Positions 49,001 through 57,854 are shown, numbered from the stretch's first letter. The stretch: 64,000 bases of DNA from Saccharothrix ecbatanensis (GCF_014205015.1 NZ_JACHMO010000001.1:6696001-6760000); one strand, 5' to 3'. The notes: generated by a model from the sequence alone, not told the origin. Numbers and translations are program-made.

Positions 49001-49406
49001 CGGACAGTCCGAGGCTCAGCTCGGTGCCGAACACCGTGCGCATGCCGAGTTCCTTGGCCGCCTCCGCGAACCGCACCACGCCGTACATGCCGTCGTGGTC
49101 GGTCAACGCCACCCCGTCCAACCCGAGCTGCTGCGCCGCTTCCACCAGCTCTTCGGGGTGGCTCGCGCCGTCGAGGAAGCTGAAGTTGGAGTGGCAGTGC
49201 AGCTCGACGTACGGGACGCGGTTGCGGGTCGCACCGAGGTCGTCCACCTTGACCGCGAAATCGGACGGCGCCTCGTAGCGGTCACGATGGCGCGTCCACG
49301 CCGGACTGTCGCCGCCGTCCGGGACCGGAGCGTCTTTCGCTGACGCTCGGCCCGACAGCGCGCGTTCCAGCTCCGACCAGCGGACCGGAGGGTTGTTCCA
49401 GCCCAT
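46077..49406 (-). CDS. dnaE2: Error-prone DNA polymerase DnaE2
   Basis: C-family polymerase for SOS translesion synthesis, 1109 residues. It has the PHP domain (ELHCHSNFSFLDGASHPEELV split at the N-terminus), the catalytic DIDLDIESDRREE region, fingers (RRAMGAKRSTHRM), tandem HhH, and a C-terminal OB-fold (NIEDETGMVNVV). The ATG at 49406 gives the family start GWNNPPVRWSELERALSG; its A is also the last base of the stop codon of the small gene before it (TGATG). Wobble codons change from C/G to T/G over the last 0.85 kb (below about 46940). It is the last gene of the mutasome operon. Confidence 0.95.
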   Translation of the reverse strand: MGWNNPPVRWSELERALSGRASAKDAPVPDGGDSPAWTRHRDRYEAPSDFAVKVDDLGATRNRVPYVELHCHSNFSFLDGASHPEELVEAAQQLGLDGVALTDHDGMYGVVRFAEAAKELGMRTVFGTELSLGLSAPQNGVPDPEGEHLLLLATNRDGYHALCRTITTGQLADGSEKGRPVYRLDEVVADTKDDCVVLTGCRKGSVRRALTREGPEAAFAQLRRLVDLYGADRVFVELTDHGYPEDGPRNDLLWGMAHDLGLPTVATNAVHYAVPARGRLAAAMAAVRARRSLDEMTGWLPPGRTACLRSGAEMARRFARFPGAVHRSAVLGMQCQFDLKLIAPQLPPFDVPAGHDENSHLRELTYAGAARRYRSIGENPRAYRQIEHELKIIEKLNFPGYFLVVHDIVSFCRRNDILCQGRGSAANSAVCYALGITNVDAVRFDLLFERFLAPARDGPPDIDLDIESDRREEAIQYVYRKYGRRHAAQVANVISYRGRSAIRDVARALGYSVGQQDAWSKQIDRWGPLRSTVDEGGIPRPVLELAAELENFPRHLGIHSGGMVICDRPVSEVCPVEKGRMADRTVLQWDKDDCASIGLVKFDLLGLGMLSALHYAIDLVREHEGIEVDIGNLDLEDQRVYEMLQRADSVGVFQVESRAQMATLPRLKPRTFYDLVVEVALIRPGPIQGGSVHPYIRRRNGKEEWDYDHPLLEGALKKTLGVPLFQEQLMQIAVDVADFSPAEADELRRAMGAKRSTHRMERLRDRFYEGAEAKGVGPELAEQIYAKLLAFANFGFPESHALSFAHIVFVSSWFKLYHPAAFCAALLRAQPMGFYSPQSLVADARRHGVRVLGPDVNASLAHATLELVDGEGGGEQAVRIGLGGIRSVGQKVAEAVVAERESGGGPYVDMADFGARVRLSTAQVEAMATAGAFGCFGLDRRAALWSAGAVAKIRPDRLPGTVVGTDAPALPGMDEVELAVADVWAMGLSPDSFPTEFVRDRLVGLGALTTAELVRVPNGTRVLIGGAVTHRQRPGTAGGVTFLNIEDETGMVNVVCTTGLWARYRKVARSSPALLVRGVVESAEGVISIRAERLQQLDLRIPSRSRDFR

Positions 49407-49669
49407 CAGCGCAAGTCGTCGGGAGCTCGCCGAGGCGCCGGGATCGGCGACGTCGGGGGCAGCTGCGACGGGAGCCAACCGAAACTCACCACGTAAGCCG
49501 GCCCACCACGCTGCTCAGGCACGCCACCCCGACCCAGCCCGCCACGCTGACCCAACCCGCCACCCTGCCCGTCACCCCGACCCAGCACGTCACCCTGACC
49601 CGACACACCGAAGTCGGCCAACCACTCAGCCAAACCACGGCGATCCCACTCGAAAAAGTCACCGCTCAT
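49406..49669 (-). CDS. Small protein of unknown function between imuB and dnaE2
   Basis: An 87-residue protein: a conserved-looking N-terminus (SGDFFEWDRRGLAEWLADFG), a Gly-rich repeat middle (GQGGGLGQRGGLGRGGV), then PAYVVSFGWLPSQLPPTSP. Its ATG shares a base with the imuB stop and its TGA with the dnaE2 ATG, so it is translationally locked between them. That double coupling supports a real gene whose product is needed in ratio with ImuB and DnaE2. No family is recognised; a linker or clamp-binding accessory is one possibility. Confidence 0.65.
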   Translation of the reverse strand: MSGDFFEWDRRGLAEWLADFGVSGQGDVLGRGDGQGGGLGQRGGLGRGGVPEQRGGPAYVVSFGWLPSQLPPTSPIPAPRRAPDDLR

Positions 49670-51303
49670 CAGTCGTACACCCCTTCCACCGCCCACTTCC
49701 CACCCGCCCGGATCAGCAGGAACGCCAGTTCCTCGCCGTCCGAAGCGGTACCCAGCACCTGGAGCCGCGCGCCACGCATCGCGGTCTCCTCGTCCCACCA
49801 GCGCTCGTCCACCGGCCACGGCCCCGACCACGCCACGACCTGCCGCGTCCGTCCGGCGTGCACGATCCGGTGCGGCTGGACGACCAGCTCGGCGTACCCG
49901 GTGACCACGACGTCCGCGCCCGACTCGTCCAGCAACGCGACCGGCTCGGGTTCGCTGAACACCGTCGCCGGCGACGGCGCGGGCAGCTGCCCCGGCCACG
50001 GCTGGTCCGGGTCCGCCGCCGGGGTGCGCTCGTCGCCCCACGGCACCAGCCGCACCCGCTCGACCGGCCCACGTCCACCACCGAGCACGGGCGTGAGCAC
50101 GGCGTCCGGCCCGAGCAGGCCTTGGACGTGCACCATCGCCCGCGCCGCGCGTTCGGCCGCCTCACCCTGGTCCTGCCCCGCGCCCGGCCACAGGCCCAGT
50201 TGCAGGACGGTGGCGTCGACCACCTCTTCCGGATCGAGTCGGAGCAGGTGGATAACGGCGGTGAGCCCGGCCCGGTTGAGGTGAGCACGGGTGAGCCAGC
50301 CGTCGAGTTGCCAGCGGACGCGGTCCGCGATGCCCTGGGGGGTGAGCGGGTCGGCGCAGCGCCACACCCGGTGCAGTTCCTCGCCGTTCTCCGTCGTGGC
50401 CCGGATACCGAGGCGGGTGCAGGCCAAGCCTCGGTCGGCGAGGCCCGTGTGCAGGCGTTCGGCGAGGCCCTTGGCCGCGAACGCCGCCGCGTCGACCCGG
50501 TCGATCGGCGGGTCGAGGCGCCGGGTGACCGACAGCTCGGGCGGCGGCCGGCGGCGGGACCGGGGTCGTTCCTCCATCCCGGCGGCCAACCGGTGGGCCA
50601 GCACGGCCGCGCGGCCGAAGCGGGTGGCGACGTCCCGTTCGGGGATGGCGGCGAACGCGCCGAGAGTGCGCAGACCGAGGCGGCGCAACAGGTCGACCAA
50701 CTCGGCCCGGTCCGCGCGGTGCTCGGCGGGTTGGTCGAGTTCGTGGACACCCAGCGGCGCGAGGAATTCGCTGGTACCGCCAGGCGGCACGATCAGCCCT
50801 CGATGCGCGGCCAGGGTCGCCGCGAACAGCCCGTCGGCGAAACCGACCTGCGCTTCCACTCCGACGCTGACCGCCACCTGGTCCACCAGGCGTTCGGCGG
50901 CCTGCTCGGCGGACTTGTAGTAGCCGACCGGGCCCTGGGCCGCGACGACCACCAGCCCTGGCCGGACCACCTCGATCCCCGGCGCGAGCTCCTCCACCGC
51001 CACCGCGACCGGTTCGAAAAGCCGGGCGTCACGCACCTCGTCGTAGTCGAAGACGACCAACTCGGGACACTGCCCCTGAGCCGCGCGCCGTCGCATCCCA
51101 CGACGCACCCCCTCCGCCCGCGCGACCGCCGAACAGGCGACGACTTCACCCGATCCGATCACGGCGGCAGGCACGTGCGGCGGGAGCGCGGCCTCTGCGG
51201 AAGCCGCCACCACCGGCCAATCGGGACACCAAACGGCAAGCGTGTACAGGGGATTCACCTCTTCAGTGGGACGTGAGGCGGGAGGGCGTGAGGCGGGCAG
51301 CAC
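49669..51303 (-). CDS. imuB: ImuB, Y-family-like mutasome protein
   Basis: A 544-residue non-catalytic Y-family polymerase homologue that bridges ImuA', DnaE2 and the beta clamp. The N-terminus reads LAVWCPDWPVVAA where active Y polymerases have the metal Asp motif, so catalysis is not expected. The HhH region (LRRLGLRTLGAFAAIPERDV) is present. A QLPAP at about residue 437 lies near the place of the beta-clamp motif (QLPLW) of mycobacterial ImuB, but it is weak. GTG 51303 is used; GTG 51258 is possible but its ribosome site would touch the codon. Confidence 0.9.
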   Translation of the reverse strand: MLPASRPPASRPTEEVNPLYTLAVWCPDWPVVAASAEAALPPHVPAAVIGSGEVVACSAVARAEGVRRGMRRRAAQGQCPELVVFDYDEVRDARLFEPVAVAVEELAPGIEVVRPGLVVVAAQGPVGYYKSAEQAAERLVDQVAVSVGVEAQVGFADGLFAATLAAHRGLIVPPGGTSEFLAPLGVHELDQPAEHRADRAELVDLLRRLGLRTLGAFAAIPERDVATRFGRAAVLAHRLAAGMEERPRSRRRPPPELSVTRRLDPPIDRVDAAAFAAKGLAERLHTGLADRGLACTRLGIRATTENGEELHRVWRCADPLTPQGIADRVRWQLDGWLTRAHLNRAGLTAVIHLLRLDPEEVVDATVLQLGLWPGAGQDQGEAAERAARAMVHVQGLLGPDAVLTPVLGGGRGPVERVRLVPWGDERTPAADPDQPWPGQLPAPSPATVFSEPEPVALLDESGADVVVTGYAELVVQPHRIVHAGRTRQVVAWSGPWPVDERWWDEETAMRGARLQVLGTASDGEELAFLLIRAGGKWAVEGVYD

Positions 51304-51306
51304 CGG

Positions 51307-52047
51307 TCACACCGCCTCGGCTGTCGTCGGACGCGGTGCGGTGACATGCGGTGCGGTGACATGCGGTGCGGTGAGAGGAACCAAAGTGGGACGCGGCGTC
51401 GCGGTCCCCGACTGAACCGGCTGAACCGGCTGAGCCGGAAGAGGAAGACGGGTTTGCCTCGGTCTGGCGGCGGCGCCCCGCCCGGTCGCCTGGACCGTGA
51501 CGGTCCGAGCGGACAGCACGCCGTGACCGGCTTCCAAGCCCGTCCACGGGCCAGGGGTCGCGGTCAATTCCACATCGGCGCCCGGCCACGCGACCGCGAA
51601 CGGCAGCAGGACGGCTTTGCGGTGACGGGCTCGGGCCGAGAGCTTGCGGGACGTCGCCGGAGTGACCGGCGTGGCTACCACGACCAGGTCGAACCCGTCG
51701 AGCAGGGCCGCGATGGTCTTCTCGACCTCGCCCTGGTCCCTCCCAGGATGGGGGACCAGGGCGAGCCGATGGACGGCCACCCCCAGTTCGGCCGCCGCGA
51801 GTGCCCCGCACCGCGGCAGGCCTACAAAAGCCGCCCAGCACCCTTCCGTCGTCGCTTCGGCCACCAGCGCGAGCAGCAACGATGTCGACCCGCGCACCGA
51901 CACCGTGCTGCCCCGCCGCAGGCCGCCCCAAGGGAGGAGCTCTGCCAGTTCCCCGCGAACCGGCAGAGCCGAGGCCGGTGCCGTGGTCAGCCCGCCCGCC
52001 GCGCCTACCCCGAGCGCGGTCAGCGTCGCCGTTGCCGACCTGGACAC
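51307..52047 (-). CDS. imuA': ImuA', RecA-like mutasome protein
   Basis: A 246-residue RecA-fold-like protein without a recognisable Walker A Lys-Ser/Thr; LLPWGGLRRGSTVSVRGST stands in its place. The C-terminus is Pro/Thr-rich with direct repeats (LTAPHVTAPHVTAP) and an RQTRLPLP segment resembling clamp or partner motifs. GTG 52047 has GGGAGGAGG upstream. It is the first gene of the operon, 71 bases from a LexA box. In Mycobacterium, ImuA' and ImuB work with DnaE2 in damage-induced mutagenesis. Confidence 0.87.
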   Translation of the reverse strand: MSRSATATLTALGVGAAGGLTTAPASALPVRGELAELLPWGGLRRGSTVSVRGSTSLLLALVAEATTEGCWAAFVGLPRCGALAAAELGVAVHRLALVPHPGRDQGEVEKTIAALLDGFDLVVVATPVTPATSRKLSARARHRKAVLLPFAVAWPGADVELTATPGPWTGLEAGHGVLSARTVTVQATGRGAAARPRQTRLPLPAQPVQPVQSGTATPRPTLVPLTAPHVTAPHVTAPRPTTAEAV

Positions 52048-52117
52048 CCACCCTCCTCCCACTGATCCGCGCGCACCCCTGTGCGCGGATCGCCGTGGGA
52101 AGTCGGCGACCTGTCTG

Positions 52118-52133
52118 TCGAACGTGTGTTCGA
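52118..52133 (-). promoter_or_regulatory. LexA (SOS) box upstream of imuA'
   Basis: TCGAACGTGTGTTCGA is a perfect match to the actinobacterial SOS box TCGAAC-N4-GTTCGA. It lies 71 bases before the imuA' start, between it and the divergent membrane-protein gene. LexA cleavage after DNA damage should switch on the imuA'-imuB-orf-dnaE2 operon. Confidence 0.88.
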
Positions 52134-52246
52134 ACGACACGACGATCTTATCCCGAAGCAGCCCACCGCTGTCAATGCCAACGGCGCCCCCGATCGGGTG
52201 GCCGGCAGACTCCCGCGCGCATCGATCGACAAACACGGGGGGAACC

Positions 52247-53158
52247 GTGAACGCACCTCAGCACCCGCAGAACCAGCCTCGACAGCCTCAGCCCCAGCCC
52301 GGCTTCGGCGCTCCACAGCCGCCACCGGGAGCACCGGGCTACGGCCCGCCCGGCCAACCCCCCGGCTACGGCCAATCGGGCGTCCACCCCGACCTTCAGC
52401 CACCGGGCGGATACCAACAGCCAGGCGGGTACGGCCCCCAGCCACCCGGCACCCAACCGCCCGGCCTCCACCACCCCGGCCCTCACCCAGGCCCTCAACA
52501 CCCCAGCCCTCAACACCAGGGCGCGTACGGCCCTCAGCCGCCCAAGAAAAAACGGACCGGGCTGGTCGTCGGAATCATCGTCGCAGTGGTCGTGCTCACC
52601 GCCGGCGGCGTCCTCGGCTCGTTCTACCTGAGCTACACCGACGAACCCGGAGGCGGCTCCGGCACGGACCCGGTCGCCGAGTGCGCCCTGAGCGCCGACC
52701 TCAAGTCACAGGCGCACGTCAGCAGCTTCCGCCTCCTCCAAGCACCCGCCGACAACGACTCGGGCATGAAGCACAGCCACTGCATGTGGGGCCAGACCAA
52801 GGGCAAGGACGGCCGCAACCCGCGCACCCTCGGCTTCCACGTCTACGACTACGCCGAGTTCTCCGAGAAGAATGACCGCAACATCGAATCGGCCAAAGGC
52901 AGCTACAAAGGCTTCACGTCGTACGCCGCCGGCCAGCAGGCCAAGCCGATCGACGGCTTGGGCGACGAGGCGATGATCGTCATCCCGTCCGACGCCGGCG
53001 ACCTGACCGAGGTGAACCTGCTGGTCCGCAAGGGCCCGGTCGTCTGGAACATCCGCTACTCAGGCCACGACAAGGGTTTCTTCACCGACTCGCCGTTCCC
53101 GGTCGTCGACGCGGAGGACATCGCCCGCAAGACAGCCGAAGAACTGATCGCAAAGTGA
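52247..53158 (+). CDS. Proline-rich membrane protein with extracellular domain
   Basis: A 303-residue protein. The first 100 residues are cytoplasmic and Pro/Gly/Gln-rich (GYGPPGQPPGYGQSG repeats). After PKKKRTG comes one membrane helix (LVVGIIVAVVVLTAGGVLG) and an extracellular domain of about 170 residues with two Cys (AECALSADL, HSHCMWG) that recalls DUF3558-type domains. GGGGGAA lies before the GTG at 52247. Function unknown. It starts 200 bases from imuA' on the opposite strand; whether the LexA box affects it is uncertain. Confidence 0.78.
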   Translation: MNAPQHPQNQPRQPQPQPGFGAPQPPPGAPGYGPPGQPPGYGQSGVHPDLQPPGGYQQPGGYGPQPPGTQPPGLHHPGPHPGPQHPSPQHQGAYGPQPPKKKRTGLVVGIIVAVVVLTAGGVLGSFYLSYTDEPGGGSGTDPVAECALSADLKSQAHVSSFRLLQAPADNDSGMKHSHCMWGQTKGKDGRNPRTLGFHVYDYAEFSEKNDRNIESAKGSYKGFTSYAAGQQAKPIDGLGDEAMIVIPSDAGDLTEVNLLVRKGPVVWNIRYSGHDKGFFTDSPFPVVDAEDIARKTAEELIAK

Positions 53159-53194
53159 AGCGAAGTGAAGTGAAGTAACGACAGTAACGAGCAC

Positions 53195-53225
53195 GGGGGC
53201 TCCTCGCACCAAGCGAAGAGCCCCC
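53195..53225. terminator. Bidirectional terminator between convergent genes
   Basis: GGGGGCTC (53195-53202) pairs with GAGCCCCC (53218-53225), and TCGC with GCGA inside; one mismatch and a 5-base loop. It lies between the membrane-protein gene and purH. Confidence 0.75.
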
Positions 53226-53238
53226 GACCGACCAAAGA

Positions 53239-54822
53239 TCAGTGCGCGAAGTGCCGCGTGCCGGTCAGGTACACGGTCGCACCGGCCGCCTCCGCCGCCG
53301 CGATCACCTCGGGGTCACGGACCGACCCACCGGGCTGCACGATCGCCCGCACACCGGCCTCCACCAGCACCTCCAGCCCGTCCGGGAACGGGAAGAAGGC
53401 GTCCGACGCGGCCACCGAGCCCCGCGCCCGGTCACCCGCGCGCGCGACCGCGAGCCGTGCCGCGTCCACCCGGTTGACCTGACCCATGCCCGCGCCGACG
53501 GTCGCGCCGCCGGACGCCAGCAGGATCGCGTTCGACTTCACCGCCCGGCACGCCCGCCAGACGAACGCCAGGTCCGCCAGCCCCGCCTCGTCCAACGGGG
53601 CGCCGCACGCCAACGTCCACTTGGCCGGATCGTCACCCTCGGCCTCGATGGTGTCCGCGGTCTGCAACAGCAGCCCTCCGGACACCGCACGCATCTCCAC
53701 CCCGCCGCGCTCGGGCTCCGGCGCGACCAGGATGCGCACGTTCTTCTTGCGCGTCAGCACGTCCACCGCACCGTCCGCGTACGAAGGCGCGATGACGACC
53801 TCGGTGAAGATCTCCGCGACCTGCTCGGCCAGCTCCACGGTGACCTCGCGGTTCGCCGCGATCACCCCGCCGAACGCGCTCACCGGGTCGCACGCGTGCG
53901 CGTTGCGGTGCGCCTCGGCGATCGCACCCGGACCGTCCACATGGGACACCGCGATACCGCAGGGGTTGGCGTGCTTGATGATCGCCACGCACGGCAGCTC
54001 GTGGTCCCACGCCGCACGCCACGCGGCGTCCGCGTCGACGAAGTTGTTGTAGGACATCTCCTTGCCGTGCAGCTGCGACGCCGTCGCCAGGCCGGAACGC
54101 CCGTCGCCCTGCGTGTACAGCGCCGCCCGCTGGTGCGGGTTCTCGCCGTACCGCAGCACCTGCTTGCGGTTCCACGTCGCGCCGACCCAGCCGGGGAAAC
54201 CCGAGCCCTCGTCGTCGGGCGCGACCACGCTGCCCAGCCACGAAGCCACCGCCACGTCGTACGACGCGGTATGCCGGAACGCGTCCACGGCCAACCGCTG
54301 CCGGTCCGCCAGGGTGAACCCGCCGTCCCCGACCTGCTCCAACACCCACGAGTACCGCGACGGGTCCACCACGACGGCAACGCTGGCGTGGTTCTTCGCC
54401 GACGCCCGCACCATGGCCGGACCGCCGATGTCGATCTGCTCCACGCACTCGTCCGCGGACGCGCCCGAAGCCACCGTCTGGGTGAACGGGTACAGGTTCA
54501 CCACGAGCAGGTCGAACGGCTCGATGCCCAGCTCGCGCAGCGTCTCCACGTGCGACGAACGCCGGGTGTCCGCGAGCAGGCCCGCGTGCACGCCGGGGTG
54601 CAGCGTCTTCACCCGGCCGTCCAGCGCCTCCGGGAACCCGGTGACCTGCTCGACCGGGGTGACCGGCACCCCCGCGTCGGCGAGCGTGCGCGCCGTGCCG
54701 CCGGTGGAGACGATCTCGACCCCGGCCGCGTGCAGGCCGGTGGCCAGTTCCAACAGCCCCGACTTGTCGGACACCCCGATCAGGGCCCGACGAACCGGTC
54801 GCCTCTCGGCAGGAGTGGTCAC
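53239..54822 (-). CDS. purH: Bifunctional AICAR transformylase/IMP cyclohydrolase
   Basis: Last two steps of IMP synthesis, 527 residues. The N-terminal cyclohydrolase has [34 protein letters not shown]; the transformylase carries [13 protein letters not shown] and the catalytic Lys-His in IIKHANPCG, and [10 protein letters not shown]. It overlaps purN by 4 bases (GTGA). The formyl donor, 10-formyl-THF, is made by FolD encoded elsewhere in the window. Confidence 0.97.
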   Translation of the reverse strand: MTTPAERRPVRRALIGVSDKSGLLELATGLHAAGVEIVSTGGTARTLADAGVPVTPVEQVTGFPEALDGRVKTLHPGVHAGLLADTRRSSHVETLRELGIEPFDLLVVNLYPFTQTVASGASADECVEQIDIGGPAMVRASAKNHASVAVVVDPSRYSWVLEQVGDGGFTLADRQRLAVDAFRHTASYDVAVASWLGSVVAPDDEGSGFPGWVGATWNRKQVLRYGENPHQRAALYTQGDGRSGLATASQLHGKEMSYNNFVDADAAWRAAWDHELPCVAIIKHANPCGIAVSHVDGPGAIAEAHRNAHACDPVSAFGGVIAANREVTVELAEQVAEIFTEVVIAPSYADGAVDVLTRKKNVRILVAPEPERGGVEMRAVSGGLLLQTADTIEAEGDDPAKWTLACGAPLDEAGLADLAFVWRACRAVKSNAILLASGGATVGAGMGQVNRVDAARLAVARAGDRARGSVAASDAFFPFPDGLEVLVEAGVRAIVQPGGSVRDPEVIAAAEAAGATVYLTGTRHFAH

Positions 54823-55481
54823 GGGATGCTCACCTTTCGTCCGTTCACGGTGCAGCCCTCGCGGGCCAAGCGGGCGACCACGTCGACGAGCAGCCGCCGC
54901 TCCACCATCTTGATGCGCTCGTGCAGGCTTTCGACATCGTCGTCATCGGCGACGACGACCGCCTCCTGGGCCAGGATCGGCCCGGTGTCCACACCACCGT
55001 CCACCAGGTGCACGGTCGCGCCGGTCACCTTCACGCCGTAGTCGACGGCGTCGCGGACGCCGTGCGCACCGGGGAAGGCGGGCAGCAGGGCGGGGTGGGT
55101 GTTGACCATCCGACCGCCGAAGCGGGCCAGGAAGTCGGGTCCGAGGATCTTCATGAAGCCCGCGGAGACCACCAGGTCGGGCTTGTGCGCCTCGACGGCG
55201 TCGGCCAGCGCGGTGTCCCAGGCGGGGCGGTCGACGTGGTCGCGCAGCTTCACCGTGAAACCGGGGACGCCGACGCGCTCGGCGCGGCTCAGGCCCTCGA
55301 TGCCGTCACGGTCGGCGCCGACGGCGACCACCTTCACCGGGTACCCGGGATCGGCCGCCGCGTCCAGCAACGCCTGCAACAGGGTGCCGGAACCGGAAAC
55401 GAGGACGACGACCCTGGCGGGGACGGGAAGCCGGAGTGTGGTCGCGGCGCTCAGCGTGCTCTCCTTGCTGGGGACTGTCAC
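54819..55481 (-). CDS. purN: Phosphoribosylglycinamide formyltransferase
   Basis: Third step of purine synthesis, 10-formyl-THF-dependent, 220 residues. The family start [16 protein letters not shown], the catalytic triad region [15 protein letters not shown] (with Asn-His in [12 protein letters not shown]) and [21 protein letters not shown] are all present. GTG 55481 is the only start in frame before the conserved core. It follows perM on the same strand, as in Mycobacterium. Confidence 0.95.
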   Translation of the reverse strand: MTVPSKESTLSAATTLRLPVPARVVVLVSGSGTLLQALLDAAADPGYPVKVVAVGADRDGIEGLSRAERVGVPGFTVKLRDHVDRPAWDTALADAVEAHKPDLVVSAGFMKILGPDFLARFGGRMVNTHPALLPAFPGAHGVRDAVDYGVKVTGATVHLVDGGVDTGPILAQEAVVVADDDDVESLHERIKMVERRLLVDVVARLAREGCTVNGRKVSIP

Positions 55482-55509
55482 AGCAGCTCAAGAGCAGCCT
55501 AGGCGTTGG

Positions 55510-57066
55510 CTACCGGGGCTTGTCGGCCAGGTCCGGGTCGGCCTCGTCCTGCTCCTCGGCGCCGTCGGCCTCACCGGGGGCAGCTGCCTCGTCGGCGGAA
55601 TCCTCGACATCGGAACCGTCGGCGTCCGCGGCGTCAGCGTCCGCAGCGTCGACATCCTCGAACTCTTCGAGGTCGTCGTACTCGTCCAGGTCGTGCTCGT
55701 CGAGATCGTCCTCTTCGCCCTCCTCTTCCTCTACTTCGTCCTCCAACTCTTCGACCTCTTCTTCGTACAAAGCCTCGTCCAAAGCCTCGTCCCCGTCCTC
55801 GTCCTCGTCCTCGTCGTAGTCCTCGTCGAAGTCCTCGTCATAGTCCTCCACGACGACCTCGGCTTCCGGCTCGGGCTCGGGCTCCACCACCCGCGGCGGC
55901 CGGGGCCCGGCGAACCAGGCCACGATCGCCCCCGGCACGGTCACCCAGCCGAACGTCAACACCGCCAGCAGCCCGGCCGGGATGGTCACCGGGTTGAACA
56001 CCCCACCGCCCAACGTGCCACCTGCGACCGCCGCCAGCACCAGCGTGCCGACACCCGCCGCCACCGCCGCGACCAGCACCGCGCGCACCCGTGACCGGGG
56101 CGTCTCGGCGGCGTTGCGCAGCGAGAACCCGGCCAGCACACCCACCACACCGGGCAGGATCAGCACCAGCGGCAGGTAGGCCGCCTGCTCGTCGGGCATC
56201 GCGGCCAGCAGCGGCACGGCGGGCACGGGGCCGCCGGTGAACTCCAGCGGTCCGACCACCACCGACCCGATCGAGAACCCCGAGCCCACCACGTACGACA
56301 GCGCGCCGACCACCGCGTTCGGCAGGTACGCCACGCACATCAACCAGATGCCGAGGCCGGTGCCGACCGTGCCGCCGGCCGGGCGGAACAGCGACGCGGT
56401 GGTGGACCACGAGAACACCAGGCCCAGCGCCAACAGGAACGCACCCGCCGCGGCCAGCGCGAACAACGCGAGCGCACCCGCGCGCAGCCCTCGCCGGGCC
56501 ACCGGGTCGATCCGCTCGAACACGACCTCCACCAGGCCGCACCGCTGCGCGACCCCCGCGACGGCCGCCAGCGCGGACACCGCCGCACACCCGAAGAACG
56601 CCACCGCCGGCGTCGCCCGCACCGGACCGTCGTCACCCATCAGGAACGCGATCACGCTGCCGACCACGGCGTGCGTGCCCGCGATCGCGAACACCACCGA
56701 CCTGGCCTGCAGCGGCTCGAACAGCCCCAACCGGTCCGCCGCGCTCGCCGCCGCCCGGTACACCAGCAGCATCACCAGCGCCGTCGGCAGCAACGGCAGC
56801 AGGCCGAGCTGCCCGCCGTCGAACCGCAGCGGCACGTGGTGCGCGACCAGCCAACCCGGCGCGGCGGCGGTGAGCACACCCGTGGTGGAGAACGACGCGT
56901 GCGCGGCCGTCGACGAGACCAGCGCGAGCAGCGCGGCCACCGCCGCGTAGCCGACGACCACCGAACCGGCGGCGGTCATGGTGAGCACCCGCACCCGTTC
57001 GGCGCGGGAGAACTCGGGCGGGCGGACGGAATCCGTCACGACGCCGTGCGAAGTCGTTTGCTGCAC
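55510..57066 (-). CDS. perM: PerM-like (DUF6350) cell-division membrane protein
   Basis: A 518-residue protein with about nine to ten hydrophobic helices and a C-terminal cytoplasmic tail of about 130 residues made mainly of Asp and Glu (runs such as DEDFDEDYDEDEDEDGDE). In Mycobacterium PerM (Rv0955) is linked to division and persistence, and lies at the same place between the DUF5336 gene and purN. GGGAGG directly touches the ATG at 57072, so the GTG at 57066, six bases from it, is taken as start. Confidence 0.87.
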   Translation of the reverse strand: MQQTTSHGVVTDSVRPPEFSRAERVRVLTMTAAGSVVVGYAAVAALLALVSSTAAHASFSTTGVLTAAAPGWLVAHHVPLRFDGGQLGLLPLLPTALVMLLVYRAAASAADRLGLFEPLQARSVVFAIAGTHAVVGSVIAFLMGDDGPVRATPAVAFFGCAAVSALAAVAGVAQRCGLVEVVFERIDPVARRGLRAGALALFALAAAGAFLLALGLVFSWSTTASLFRPAGGTVGTGLGIWLMCVAYLPNAVVGALSYVVGSGFSIGSVVVGPLEFTGGPVPAVPLLAAMPDEQAAYLPLVLILPGVVGVLAGFSLRNAAETPRSRVRAVLVAAVAAGVGTLVLAAVAGGTLGGGVFNPVTIPAGLLAVLTFGWVTVPGAIVAWFAGPRPPRVVEPEPEPEAEVVVEDYDEDFDEDYDEDEDEDGDEALDEALYEEEVEELEDEVEEEEGEEDDLDEHDLDEYDDLEEFEDVDAADADAADADGSDVEDSADEAAAPGEADGAEEQDEADPDLADKPR

Positions 57067-57131
57067 CGACATCCTCCCACTGTCCCAGTACCGATGAGCC
57101 GTTCGGGCCAGGCTCGCCGGGTACGCGAAAA

Positions 57132-57161
57132 GGGGTGGCACCGGAGATCCGGTGCCACCCC
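57132..57161 (-). terminator. Intrinsic terminator of the DUF5336 gene
   Basis: A perfect 13-bp stem (GGGGTGGCACCGG at 57132-57144, complement at 57149-57161) with loop AGAT. On the minus strand it is followed at once by TTTT. It lies 16 bases after the stop codon. Confidence 0.9.
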
Positions 57162-57176
57162 TCGCTCGACCTTGGC

Positions 57177-57854
57177 TCAGCCCTGCTGCGGTCCGCCGAA
57201 CCCGCCGGGCGGGGTGCCCTGGCCCGGCTGCTGCTGCGGCGGCGGCGGAACGGCCTGACCGGGCTGACCGAACTGGCCCGGCTGCGGCATGTAGGACGTC
57301 GGCTGCGGCTGGTTCGGCTGCTGGCCCTGCTGCGGCTGCACCGGCTGGCCGAACTGGCCGGACGGCGGGCCGAACTGCTGCGGCTGCTGCTGTCCGGGCG
57401 GCGGGAAGCCACCGGACTGCGGGTTCCAGCCACCGGGCTGGCCGTAGATGTTGGCCGCCTTCGGCTGGAAGTTCACGACGCCGACCTCGAGCAGCAGCGT
57501 GAGCACGACGGCCGCCGTCTCCAGCAGCGCCACCAGCAGCAGCACGATCTGCATGCCCTGGACGTCGGCTTCGGTCGTGATCAGACCCTGGAGCAGCCCG
57601 AGCGTCGGGATCAGCGCGAACGGGACGGCCGCGTACAGCAGGCCCCTGGGAGCCTTCGGCAGCACCGACAGACCCGCGAGGGTGCCCGCCGCGTACAGGT
57701 AGGACTCCGAGTGCACGTCGTCCGCGAACGCGAGGAGGTACGCGACGAACGCCATCCCCGCCGCGAGCAGCGGGAGGATGAGGTTCAGGTTCACGCCCAC
57801 CGCCGGCTGCGCCGGACCCGGCTGCTGCTGAGGGGCGCCGTACGGCTGGGACAT
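57177..57854 (-). CDS. DUF5336 membrane protein with Pro/Gln-rich tail (Rv0954-like)
   Basis: A 225-residue protein with four hydrophobic helices (NLILPLLAAGMAFVAYLLAF first) and a C-terminal tail of about 90 residues rich in Gln, Pro and Gly (GQQQPQQFGPPSGQFGQP). Family members are called 34-kDa antigen-like proteins, and the function is not settled. It lies between sucD and perM, as Rv0954 does in Mycobacterium. ATG 57854 follows GGAGGAG. Confidence 0.88.
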   Translation of the reverse strand: MSQPYGAPQQQPGPAQPAVGVNLNLILPLLAAGMAFVAYLLAFADDVHSESYLYAAGTLAGLSVLPKAPRGLLYAAVPFALIPTLGLLQGLITTEADVQGMQIVLLLVALLETAAVVLTLLLEVGVVNFQPKAANIYGQPGGWNPQSGGFPPPGQQQPQQFGPPSGQFGQPVQPQQGQQPNQPQPTSYMPQPGQFGQPGQAVPPPPQQQPGQGTPPGGFGGPQQG

